Source: Fonticula alba (Eukaryota; Opisthokonta; Rotosphaerida; Fonticulaceae). From it: a DNA stretch of 55,830 nucleotides. A program made the translations under genes and the position numbers. The stretch is from the NCBI RefSeq assembly GCF_000388065.1, contig NW_009242973.1, positions 3,032,895 through 3,088,724 on the forward strand. The letters are read 5' to 3'. Below, in pieces: positions 35,221 to 46,774 of the stretch. The notes under the pieces are model-generated. The model saw nothing but the letters and a program-made list of their open reading frames with translations. It made no database searches and was not told where the DNA came from. Numbering within the stretch: position 1 is the stretch's first letter; each line of letters begins with the position of its first letter.

Positions 35221-38200
35221 ATGGGTGGCCCCTTTGCCGGGGGAGACTTCTTTGCCATGCTGTCCGGCGATAGTGCCGGGTTCTCGCCGGGCGTCGGCGA
35301 GGGGCTCGTCGCCGGCGGCGGGGCCAGCATGCTGCCGCCCGGGTCGGGACTCACGGCCGGGGCGACGCCCGGCCCGGCCGGCCTGGCCCCCGGCGATGGG
35401 CCTGTCTTCCCTGGGTCCGGCGGACCATCGCCCGAGGCGGACTACTTCCTGGCCGGGCTGCACCCATCGGTGGCCGGGCGCCTTCCCTCACCGTCGCCCT
35501 TCGCGGCGGCCGTCAGTCGGGCCCTGTCAATGGTGCACCCCCGTGGTCATCTGGTTTTGTTGGAGGAGCTCCGGCCCCACCTGCGCAGTGCCTTTGGCGA
35601 TGATGCGGCCTTCTTTTCGACCGACGAGACTGTCAGCGGGCCTGGTGGCGGCCCCGGTGGCGGCCCCGGTGGCGGCCCCGGAGGTGGCTCCGGCAGCGGC
35701 CCTGGCGGAGGAATGGGCGGGGGCTCAGGCACCGGGGTCGGTGCGGTCCCCGGCGTGCCGAGCCTCAAGCCGCGCTTTGTGTCTTCTTTCCGCATCGAAA
35801 TTGTCCGCCTCTACTCGATGATCGCCCGGAGCGTGGCTCTGTCCTCCAACCTCGAGGAGAATGTCCTGAAGCATCTGTCCTCCTTCCTGGGGCTGGTGAC
35901 GCAGTTTTTCGACAACTTCCACGAGAACTGCGGCTGGGCCTCGTCGGATGTCTTCAAGATGCGCATCTACTTTGCCATGTTCATCGAGCAGCTGTATCGC
36001 CATGTGTCGAGGCTGTCCTTCCTGGCGGAGCGCTTCTTCTCGCCGCGCATTCGCACCCGGCTCTTCAATCTCATGGAGTCCTGGGCCAACCTGGCCAGTG
36101 TCACCGGTGTCTGGTCCGTGTATGCCAACAACACCATGAGCACGGTCATCACACGGCTCCGGCGCGAGCGGCACCTGGAAAACGAGAAGTCCCTGGTACG
36201 CTGGCTCCTCCCCGCCTGCCCCTGGCCTGGCCTGGCCTGGCCTGGCCTTGGCTTGCCTTGGTCCTCGTCCCTCTTGCTAACCCTGTCCCCCTTGACTCGG
36301 GTTTGTCCTCCCCCCCCCCCTTCCTCGCCTGTCTTCGCTCTCTGTCTGTCCTTTCCGCTCCTCCCTCCGGGGCCATGTGGTGCTCCTCGATTGGTCGCCC
36401 CCCCCCCTTCGGCCTCCCGGCCTCCTCCCTCTGCTGGCTATTCTCCATCACAGAACCGCCGCGCCCAGATTGTCCAGCTCAAGTTGCTGCTCTGGCACCT
36501 GGATCTACAGGCCAACCGGGCCATGGCCTCGCTGCTGGCTGGCCCGCTGTCTTTCCGCGAGGACATGCTGCACCATGGGGAAACTTATTTCTCGTCCCTC
36601 AGCGTCTTCCAGTGGATCAACAAGCTCTTTTCATATAGCACCAATCTCGATACCGTTTCGCAGCGCATTGATGCTGGCATCCCGGCCACCGTGGCCGACC
36701 TGCGCGAGCGGTCCGACATTGCCCGATCGGCGGTGCGCGCGTTGCTCAACCACTCGAACGATGGCCGGGCCATCCTAGACGCGCTCCTGAACTTCTGGTG
36801 CGCGCAAGCCTTGCTGGCGATCGACTCCAGCCCCCTTCCCCCCCCCCCCCCCCCTTTCCCCCTTTCCCCCTTTCCTTCATGGCATTCCTCTAACCTGGGC
36901 TCCGGTCGCTTCCTCCCCCCTCCCCCCCCTCTCTCTCTCTCTCCATGGCGCGTAGCTACACCACCTGCGACGTGTCCTCGCGCGGCTTCCTGCAGAGCCT
37001 GGTCGATGTGTACTCGTCCTCGCGAAATGCCCTGTCCTTCTTGGTCCCACCTGCTCAGCCGGGGCCTGGCCACCGGCAGCAGCAGCCGCAGCAGCAGCAC
37101 TCGCCCTTCGCCCCGGGGGCCCTGCCCGATGAAGGCTACAACATCCTGCCGCCCTCTGTCGCGCCGCTCCTGACGCTGGCCCTGTTCAAAGCGGTTGACC
37201 CGGATCTGGCCGTCCGAAACAATGGTACTCGCGCAGGCTCTTCGCCCCCGTTCCCCCCCCCCCCCCCACACACCCGCCCGCCCCCCCCTTCGCTGCTCCC
37301 TTCTTTGGTGTCCTTTTCATGATGCGGATCCTCGCTCGGGCCTCCGCCATTCGCTGACACCGTTCCACCCGTCGCCAGCTGTTCAGCTCCTCCAGATCAT
37401 TGAGGACCGCTTCAATTTGCGCCCCATTGCATCGGACTATCGGATCTCCCTGAGCTCGGCCCTGCCGACCGCTTACAAGCAAAGCCAGGCCTCGCTGGCG
37501 GCCCGGCTGGCGAGGGACCAGCCCCATCTGGCGCACGAGCTCCTGGCCGAGGTCCATCGGCGGATTGGCACCATCCCCCGAGGGTCGGCCTCGAGACGGA
37601 GCGACCTTCTGACCCTGATCTTCCCCTGGTTCGGGTATGTGGACCTGCTGGCCGGGGGGCCGGCCCCCCCGCCCCGGCCGGGCTCCGGGCCAACCAGCGC
37701 CCCACCCGGGGCCGATCCCCTGCGCCTGGTCATCCCCACCCAGCATCGTGTCTTCCTCGGTCTGTTGGTGTCGCTCACTTGCCAGTACGATGATGACTTC
37801 ATCTATGAGGTGGAGCTCCTGTGGTCGCAGCTGATGACGGCCTTCGGGCACAATGCCCGGGTCCTGGTGCCGACGCTGCTGGACATGCTGGTCCGGCGCC
37901 GGCGCCGGCAATTCCGCCGGGCCGTGCAGGCCGCCAGTGCAGCCGACCAGACGCAGAAGCTCCGCGCGGCGCTGCTACGCCTGCCGGTGAGCTATTGGCT
38001 GGCATCCTCCGCCGGGGCGGCAAGTGCGGCCAGCGGGCCCGGGGGTGCCGGGGCCGGCGGCCTGCCGGCTGGCATCGATTTGTCAGCCCCAGCCGGGCAC
38101 TCTCGACAGGGGTCCAACTTCCTCGAGCCGGACTACCTGTTTGACTTGGCCCTGGCCCAGGATGAGTTTGATGAGGCGGGCTGGGAGCCGGCCACGGGCG

Positions 38201-40676
38201 GGGGCTTCCGCACGGCCGGCTCCGCGGCCCGGTCTGCCTCATCCATCCTCGGGGGCCTTGTGGGGAACAGCGCCCCAGCGGCGGCCGAGTTCTCCCCGAA
38301 GGACAGCGAGGATGCCGCATTCCTGTCGCACTGCAAGAAGATCATTGTCTTTGCCTGTCGGACGACCGCCTGCGAGACCATCCTCCTGGATCTCATTTGG
38401 GCGGTGGTGCCGCCCGTGCGGCCGGCCCTCCCGGCACACCTGTCCCCTCGGAGCATGGAGATGCGGTCGGCCGCTCGACGGGACGCCTTTGCGCTGGTGC
38501 TTTTGGTGGATCTGGTCCCGGAACTGCCGGTGGACTTGTGGCGCCCGCACTTGGTATACCTGTTGCATGCGCTCAGCCTGACCGTCCTGTCGAGCAGCTT
38601 CCCGGCCGGGCCACCGGACCAGACGGAACTTTCGTTCCAGTCGTCCATCTACTTCGGCGGGGCTCCCCTGGGGCTGGGGTTTGATTCGCTCTTCGCCGAG
38701 CAGAGCCGGCTGCTGTTGGTGAACCTGGCCCACTCGCTGCTTTCGGCCGAGGCTGCGGCTCCCGGGTCGCCGGGATTGGCGGCCGTCTCGCCGGCGGCCG
38801 GGGCCGGGCCGGGCCCCTTCCCCGGGCGCCGGGGTGCTGGTCTTGGGCGGTTGGCGCCCCCTGGCGCCGCCACCGCCCGACCCCTGTCGCCCAGCTCGAA
38901 GTTCCTCCAACGGCTGAACAATGTGGGCGGCTTGTTGGCCGCAACGGCTGGGCTGAAATCCGACTCGCGCATCATCCAGGGCGTGGGGCTGATGCCGTTT
39001 GCGCGCGCCGTTTGCCCGGAGGTTGCCGCTGAGTTTGGTCCCTCCGGCAACAGCGGCGGCGGCGGCGGCGGCGGTGGTGGTGGTGGCCCCGGTGCCACTG
39101 CCCTTTCCTCGGGTCCCTCCCCATCGGCCCACTCGAACCCTGCCAACACCGGTGGGCGTCCGGTGCTGACGGTGACCCTGGCCCTGAGCGGCGCATCGAG
39201 TGACAGCTCTCTGGCGTCGGCTGGGTCGCCGGTTCCCGGGCATCTGGCGCTGCTGCTGCAGGCCGAGCAGTCGGCCATGAGCGAGGCCACGGAGATGGCC
39301 TTCGCCGAGGAGACCTCCGGCGGAACCATCACCTGGGACCAGGCGCCCGGGTTTTCCGATGGCGCAGTGGCCTCGTGGATCGAGGCCGTGTTGGATGTCT
39401 TCACCGAGGACCTCGGGGTGATGGACATCCGGGAGCAGTGGGCCTCGGTGGCCCTGCACTGGATGGCCTGTTCGCCGTTGCTCCGGCACCGGGTCATTTC
39501 GGCGCGCCTGCTCCGGCTCCTTGCGCCGGCTCCGGCCGTGTCTGTCATCCGCGCGGTGGCGGTTCAGCTGTCCGGGGTCCTGTCCTCGCCGGATTACCCG
39601 CCGGCCGGGGGGTTCCCCGCGGCAAAGGGCGCCCCGGCGTCCGGCGCCTCCACCCGGCCAGGAGGAACCGCGGCCGCGTCTGCTGCAGCCCCCACGGCCG
39701 GTGCCCGGTCTGCCCGGAGCGCAGTCCCCCCGCGGTCACTGGTTCCGGAGGACGCCCTGTCGGGCCCGCCGCCGCCAGCAGGGCCTGCCTTGCCGCCGGG
39801 GCCCTTGGCTTCCCTGTCGTCGGCGGTTGATGGCGCCGACCCGGCGGGCTTGGACCCGCAGCTGGTCGAGCTGATAGACACCGGGCTCCTGTGCCAGCAC
39901 CTGGTGGACTCGGGGCTGTATGCGCGCGAGTTGCTCGGGTATTTGGAGTCCGTGGCATCGGAGCTGGTGTGTCGAGCGGCGGTGCTGCTGTCCGCGCGGC
40001 AGCCCCTTCCGGCGGACATTCGCCAGCTGTTTGCGCCCCTCTTCTGGGTGTTTGTGGCGGTGCTCGAGTCCAATGTGGCGGCCGAGTATATGACCGCCGT
40101 GCGGGTGCTCACGCGCCTGGTGCGCATCGCCGGGTCCGAGCCCGAATCGCTGGTCACGGCCGGCGGCGGCAGCACGCGTGGCACGTCGGTTCAGTCGCCG
40201 GACAGCCCGACCCCGCGCGTGGTTGTCGGTCCCGCTGGCGGCACTGCCACCGGCGGTGGCAGCGGCAGCGGAAATACCCTCAACGAGGCGCCGGGCATGC
40301 CGGTCCTCGATGTCGAGGGGCCCGATCATGACCCTGGCATGGACTCCGATGATGAGGATGGCACCCGTGCGACCTCGCTGCCGGCTCCGGATTCCGGCCT
40401 CATTCGCCTGCTGGTGTCCACGGTCCCGGGGCATGGGCGGTGGCAGACCTTCGGCGGGTTGCAGCAGCTCCTGCTGAAGGGCGTGGCCCACCCGCTGACC
40501 GAGCCGGCCACGGTGGCCCTGTTGGCCGAGCTGAGCGCCAGACTGCCATCCGACTCGCCGCTGCTGGCGGATGATGACACCAGCGACACGCGCCTGCTCT
40601 TTTCCATTCTGGCCGCCGTGCCATACATGTTCTTCTGGCGCCACGCGGCTGGGGCGGTGCATTCGAGTGCGGCGGC

Positions 40677-40713
<37 letters not shown>

Positions 40714-43700
40714 GCAGCCGCCGCGGCTGCCGCCACCACCTCGACCGCGCCCTCAACCGGCAGCCCGCTTCATCCCACCATGCCGGCCATCGGGGCGGTG
40801 ATGTCCGCCACCACGGCCGGGGGGATGTCCGCCCCCGCGTCTCCGGTCCAGGCAGTCCCTGGCATGGCCGGAGCCCCCTTCTTCCGGCCGAATGTGGCTC
40901 CGTCCGGCCTTGCCGGCTCGAGCCGGTTCAATTCCTTCTCATCCATGGACTCCTCGTGGGAAAACCTTCTCCCAGGGGCTGGGGTCAGTGGGAGCGGCAC
41001 CGCCGGTTGGGTGGCCGGCGCGTCGCCGGATGAGCGTGTCCGCGTGCTGGCCCAGACCTTTGCCTCGATGGCCAGCTCGCGCGGCTTCACCAAGCTGGCC
41101 CGGTGGTTTGGTGGGTTCCTTGCACGCTATCGCGTGCCGGAAGTCGAGCACATCAAGCACCTGGTGGCCGGGCTGGCCGATGCCTTCTTCCCGGCGTTCG
41201 AGGTGCCGACCTTGCGGTATCTGCTGGCCCTGGCCGAGTGTGGCCCGGTCCGGCATTTGCGCATTGTGCTCATCCTCCTGCGCAGTGTCATGTCGCACAT
41301 TTCCCAGACGGTGGGTTGCCCGATCGCCGATTGCACTCCTTTGGCCAGGGCTTTGGCCTTTCCTGCTCCGCCTCTTCTTCCCGCCTCTCTGACCCGATCC
41401 ACCTGCCTGGCCCTTGGTTCCCCTTCTCGTCCATGCTCCGACGTTTTTTCCTTTCCCTGTGGGGCGGGCGCATCGCACTTGTCTTTTTTCTCAGGAAATC
41501 CTCCCGGATGGGGTTTCCTCCCCGGAGCTCATTGGTCCTCTCTTCCGCCACATTCAGGGCGCATGGTTCCATGACGCGGTCAACATCCTGGACCACATTG
41601 CCTCGGTGGCGGCGATGGGAACTGCCACAACCGGGTACGCACATGGCATCGTCCCTCCCCCTCCCCCCCGCCCTTTGGGTCTTTTTCCTTGCTTAAGCGC
41701 TGGGGCATCTTGTCGGGCATCCTTGCCTGTTTGAGCCACCCAGCTTCATGTGTCATCTCGGCTTTCCCCCACCTGTCCAGCAGCAGCAGCAGCTGCTGCT
41801 GCAGCACTGATACTGACCGTGCCGCCTTGTCACTTTTGGCAGTTTCGCCTTGAGCAATCACCGTCTGGTGGCCAAGGCCGGCGAGCACATGTGGCTGCCG
41901 GCGCGGCCCTGGTGGGACTCGCCGGAATCCGGCCTGGAGACTGCTCGTCAGCGGGTGTTCTTCTCGGTCCGTTGCCCCTTTTTCCACATCTGGCTTCGTA
42001 CTCCGGTGACGGAGGGGGGGGGGGGGGGGGGGGCTTCCCTGTCTCGGGTGTCCATCCGCTCCTTTGTTTTCCTCCCAGCTGACCCCTCGTATGTTGCCTG
42101 CCATTTAGGTAACTGGCGGCCCGCCAGATCCCGGCCCACGGTTGCCATGGTCCGCCCCGCCGGCTGTCAATGGCGCCAAGCAAACTGCCCACACGGCTGC
42201 CGTGCTGTGCATGCACTTCGATCTGGGCATTCAAGCTGCCGTTGGCGTTCTACCGGCTGCGGTTTATGAACCGGCCGCCGTGGCTCTCTTGCCGGAGCCC
42301 AATCCGTCGGTCACTCCGACCATCGTGACAGTCCCTACTGCCGCGGTCCCGGCCACCGTCGCCGCTTCGGATCCCGCCCCGCCGGCTGACCCGGGCTTCT
42401 TGGATGGTGTGTTCATCTCCCCCCCCCCCTCTTCGGACCTCCTTTCTCGCGTTTGGAATGTGGGGCAGCAGCTGCCCCCGGCCGTCGTCTGCCTGCACAC
42501 CTCATGCCTCGACTGACCTCCAATCCCCCCCCCCCCCCCCCCCCCCGGCCCTCCCCTTTCCCTCCACCGATCCCCCGCCTTTGGGCCCACCTGACGCAGG
42601 CTCCTTCATCGAGGATGAGGACTTCGACTCCTGGGTCCTCAAGTCGCCGGTGCTGACGGTGTTTTTCCCCCCGCGGCAGTATCCCGGCCCGCCGGAGGGC
42701 TCCGGTGCTCCGGGCCCCTCCGGCATTCGGCCGGTGCCGGCGCCCTCATATCACCGGACAGCCACGCTGCTGGATGTGGCTCGGGTTCTGCGCAATGCCA
42801 CGCTCATGGTGGTGGCCCTCTTCCGGTCGAGCACGCCGATCTACCTGCTGGAGGATTTGCTCCCGGAGACCGCGGTCCCCGTGCCGCTGTCACTGCCGCG
42901 CCTGTACAACCACCTGAGCGCCACGGTGCCGGTTGGTCCCGGCGGCGGGGATGACTCCCTCCCGGTGCCCCCCCCGCCGGGCCTGGTGCCGGTGGCCGAT
43001 GGCGACATGGAGGCACCGGTGGCCTTTTTGATCCGGCTCGGTGCTCGACCGGACCCATCGATCATCTCCAGCTGTGAGTCCTTCTTCCGGCATGTGTCGG
43101 CCCCGCAGCAAGCCAGCCAGTTGGGGCTTCTGTCACTGGCGCTGGCCACCTCGGATGCCATGGTCCAAGTTCCCGTGTGTGAAGCCCCGGCCGAGGATCT
43201 GACCCTGCCGCTGGACCTAGCCATGTTCGAGGGGACCGGCCGGGTGGAGCAGCTTGGCTCGCCGGCGCCCACCGGGCAGGAGGCTGCCTGGCTTCGGCCG
43301 CTCAGCTACTGGCTGCATCTGGACCAGCTGGTGCGTGCTCCTTGTGGCGGAACGCTCTTCGACTCTATTTCGCCCCCCCTCCCCCCCCCTCCCCCCCTCC
43401 CTCCCTCCCACACTCACGCACGTACACACGCGCGCTCCTTTTGCCCCACGCGCAAATGGTCCCCCATGTACCCCGCCCTCCCTCCGGCCCGTCCCTGTGC
43501 CGCTCCCTCCTTCGGCTGCCGCAGATCCTCGAGCCGGCAACCTTGCGCGACCCACTCGGCGACGTGGCCGCCACCCCGCCCACCATCGTTCAGTTTACCG
43601 ACGCCACGCATAGCATCGTCGACGAGCTACTGGCCGACTTCAGCCTGACGTTGCATTCGCTCGGAAGCGTCAATTGGGCCGAGCTCCCGGCGCTGGCGGC

Positions 43701-44730
43701 CCCGCAGTCGGATTACCGCCGGGCCAGGTCGAGCGCCAGTGGCGCGTCAACCGAATCGCTCTCCCCGAGCCTCGACGCCTGTCGCGAGGGGGTTGCCATG
43801 CTGCTGGAAGCGGCGGCGGCAGCCTCGGCCGCTGGCCCGGATCCAGCCGAACGGAGTCTCGAGCATTCGCTCGGTGTCTTGCTTCATCATGTGCGTCCAG
43901 ACGCCGGGCGGCCCGGCTGCCCCCAGAGAAGGGGCCTTGCAGGGTGTTTTTTTTTCTTTCCCTTTTTCCTCTCCTCGTCGCCAGCCACATGGGCTGCCTT
44001 CTCCGGCTGCCCTTCCAGCGCTGACCCTCCCCCCCCCCTCTGTCTCTCTCTGTCCCTCCTGCCCAGGACCCCGCCTCGTACGGCGCTCTCGTGGCAAGCT
44101 GGTCGCGGCTGGCCCGGCAGTTCACGCCTCTCCTGCAGAGTCTGCTCTACCTGCGTGTTCTGCGCCTCGGTGCGTGCTTTCCCGGCTCTCCTGCCCCTGG
44201 TGCCCCGACCGGCAACATAGAAGCTGACTTTGGTTTTCCTCGCTGGCGCACAGCCTACTCGCCGGAGTTGGATGACTTCGCGCGGCCCTACCTCACCAAC
44301 ATCCTCTCGATCTATACGCTGTTGCTCACCCATGCCGCGCGGCTGTGCATCTTCCTGCGCGAGCCTTTCCTGTCGGCTCTGGCAGATGCCTACCTCGACG
44401 GCTCCGGCAATCCGGCCGCCGCCTCGGCAGTATGTGCCCGCGTTCGCGCTCTCCCCCCCTGCCCTTCTCCGGCACCCGCACCGGCTCACACTGCCCCATG
44501 GCTGACCCATTCATGTCAACTTCCCTTCCTCCGTCTCGGCTGTTGTCCCCCCCCCCCCCCTGCTTCGGCCTCTACCCCAGGCCTCCAACCATATGTTCCA
44601 CACGTGCCAGGAGGTCCTCACCACATATCTGGCCCCGCTGCGGCACTGTCCCCTGACCTCCTTTGCCCTTCGCTTGCGCTCTGGCGCCCGGCCGGCCCCA
44701 CTGGCCACCCCCTCCTCGCATAGCCACTAG
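27419..44730 (+). CDS. FRY: Furry/Tao3/Mor2 cell-morphogenesis scaffold protein
   Basis: Furry proteins are very large HEAT/armadillo scaffolds that bind and activate NDR/LATS kinases with Mob to control polarity and morphogenesis. I place about 22 exons: 27419-27952, 28190-28329, 28486-28564, 28666-28889, 29042-29192, 29388-29627, 29805-30858, 30999-31819, 31962-34312, 34447-34538, 34637-36195, 36454-36797, 36956-37224, 37379-41310, 41495-41634, 41843 to about 41966, about 42110-42406, 42600-43330, 43525-43890, 44067-44169, 44254-44429 and 44581-44730. The exon 1 donor (27952 or 27973) and the exon 16/17 junction are unresolved. Blocks recognisably Furry-like are EVNVPAW, QLLWIFVFRF, MWQNYLTFACA, AVQLLQIIEDRF, LTLIFPWFGYVDLL and GRWQTFGGLQQLLLKG. 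Length is about 4,600 aa against about 3,000 in animals; the excess is Gly/Ser/Ala-rich linker. Start could be 27419 or 27422 (tandem ATG). Confidence 0.93.
36196..36453 (+). other. Stop-free, 3n-length intron of the Furry gene
   Basis: The 258-nt interval between two Furry exons has a gtacgc donor and an acag acceptor. It contains no in-frame stop and is a multiple of three. It includes a TGGCC-type tandem (36220-36248) and C runs. Spliced or retained, the reading frame survives. Confidence 0.6.
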
Positions 44731-44979
44731 CCCGCCGGTCATGGCCACATGGCCGGCGCGCTTTCACTCTGCCTCCCGCATGTACCTCCCTCCCCCCCGT
44801 GGGGAAATACAGGAAGACGGTGGCACTTGCTCACTCGCCGGGGGGGGGGGGGGGGGGGCGACCCGGCAATGCTTCGCGCAGCCGAGACCGCGAGAAAGAG
44901 GGCGGGGCAACCCCCCCCGACGGGGCGGGTGTAGAGCGACTCAAAACCTCTGCCCGTGACCTCGTGGACACGTGACCCA

Positions 44980-44985
44980 AATAAA
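44980..44985 (+). terminator. Candidate poly(A) signal of Furry gene
   Basis: A canonical AATAAA lies 250 nt past the Furry stop. It overlaps the recurrent upstream element at 44982-45000, so it may belong to either the end of Furry or the promoter of the next gene. Confidence 0.35.
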
Positions 44986-45000
44986 CCCACAATCCCCTGC
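44982..45000 (+). promoter_or_regulatory. Candidate upstream element, orphan membrane-protein gene
   Basis: TAAACCCACAATCCCCTGC is nearly identical to the BLOC1S2 upstream element at 12054-12073. It lies about 765 nt upstream of the ATG at 45767, so either the 5' UTR is long or an upstream non-coding exon exists. Confidence 0.3.
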
Positions 45001-45356
45001 CCGAACAGGTGTCATTTCTGTCAAGCTTTTGCCCTGGTCCTTCCCCCTCAATCGGGCAATGTACGTGTGCCTGGGGTGTCGTGAGGTGTGTTTGCGCGAG
45101 TGCGGTGTGCCGGCTGGTCGGCTTATTTGCTTGTCTATGTGTGTGTGTGTGTGTGTTTATGTACCCAACGGCGCTCTCGAGTGAGGCCGGCGAACTCGGC
45201 CCCTCGCCCCGCTCCAAGGGGTGGCTTTTCCCTCGGGGCCGACCGACGCGCCCGGGCGGGGAACGGGGCGGCGGGCCTCTCTGGTCGGAGCCCGGGCCGG
45301 TGCCATTGTGGGTACGTCTCGTTGGATTTCTCTCTTTCCCGCCCCCCCCCCCCCCC

Positions 45357-45447
45357 NNNNNNNNNNNNNNNNNNNNNNNNNNNNNNNNNNNNNNNNNNNN
45401 NNNNNNNNNNNNNNNNNNNNNNNNNNNNNNNNNNNNNNNNNNNNNNN
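45357..45447. other. Assembly gap (N)
   Basis: 91 unresolved bases directly follow a C run (from about 45343). The gap lies upstream of the start codon at 45767. Confidence 0.95.
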
Positions 45448-45766
45448 TCCTCTCTGCCATTGCGCCACCTTCGAACATACGCCGCCAGGCAGCCACACCC
45501 CTGCCGACGCACTCACGTAGGCAGCGATCGGAAAAGCGCGCCCCCCCCCTCGCCCAACAAAGACCCAGCCTGCTCGGCGCTGATTGGCCTTCTGCTCCGG
45601 CAAGAAGTCCGGTCCTTTGGCGGTCGCTGCTGGCGCTGACTCCCCGAAGAGGTACCCTTGCCCCGCGCCCGGGCAGCACGCGCGCCCCCGATCGGCCCTT
45701 TGTCCTTGCTCCTTGCCTACTATAACCGGCCCGACATGAAGCCTGACACAACCTCCCCAGGCCCCA

Positions 45767-46736
45767 ATGGCCAAACCCCCCGGGGGATCTACTCTTTCCG
45801 CTCCACCCTCACCTGGCCAGCCTGGCCGGGAGTCTGACGCCTCTCCTCGCCTGGACTGGGAAGACCTCGGACCGCAGGCCCCCCTGGACCGGAAGCACTT
45901 GCCGCCCTCCTTCGACACCGGCCTGGCTACCGAATCCACCGAGAGCGTGGTGCATCTGGGCATCGAGCCGGCAGGAAGCATGACTGGCCCGTCCCGGAGC
46001 GCCGGGGGCTCGACCCGCCGATCAGGCACCGGGGCCCAGAAGGCCACGCCCCTGCCGGAGAGTGGCCTCCCGTTGACCGACGCCGGCCCCTTCGGTGATG
46101 ACGAGCACAGCGGCACCGAGTCGCCGGCCTCGCGGCCGGACAGCCCGGACCTCGGGACCGATTCGCCCGGCGGCCCGGGGGTCGAGGTGGGCGCCCTGCT
46201 GAGCCCGAGCCGCCGGGAATTGTCTCCGGGCCAATCGCCCACCTCCTCGGGGGACCTTTCCGACCAGGATAGCACTGACCGCGCGCCGGACGCCTCGACC
46301 ACCGGGCTGGTGCCCAGCCGCGGAGAGGCTTCCAGCCGCGGGGAGGCGTCCTCCTGGTCTTCCACTTCGCCGCTGGTGTCACCGGTCGGCGCCGGCATCG
46401 GGGCCGCCGCCTCCGGCGACCGGCCCTTCTTCTTCACGGCCGCCGGGCCGAGCTCCCCGGCGCTGATGGCCACCGGCGGCGACACGGACATGATGTCGCT
46501 CATCTCGCCGCAGCTGGGGCCCGTGGTGGCGGGCGGCCCGCGGCGCAGTCGCTTCCAGCCAGCCCCCGGGGCCGCGGTGCACAGCGCCTGGGCCGGGCAA
46601 AAGGCCGGCCGGAGCACCACCGCCCCTGGCCCGGGGGATGGCGCCGACAGCACCGAGCACAGCGACAGCACCGAGGACGACGAGGAGGAAGACGACGACC
46701 ACACCACCCATAGCAGCGACAGCGATGACAGCGATG

Positions 46737-46774
<38 letters not shown>

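Larger units (their letters stand above)
44731..45766. other. Spacer with G run, poly-C gap and candidate upstream element
   Basis: This lies between the stop of the Furry gene and the start of the next plus-strand gene. It contains a G run at about 44841-44858, the sequence AATAAACCCACAATCCCCTGC (AATAAA part 44980-44985), a GT tract at about 45139-45156, and a C run ending in an assembly gap. No coding exon is supported. Confidence 0.5.
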
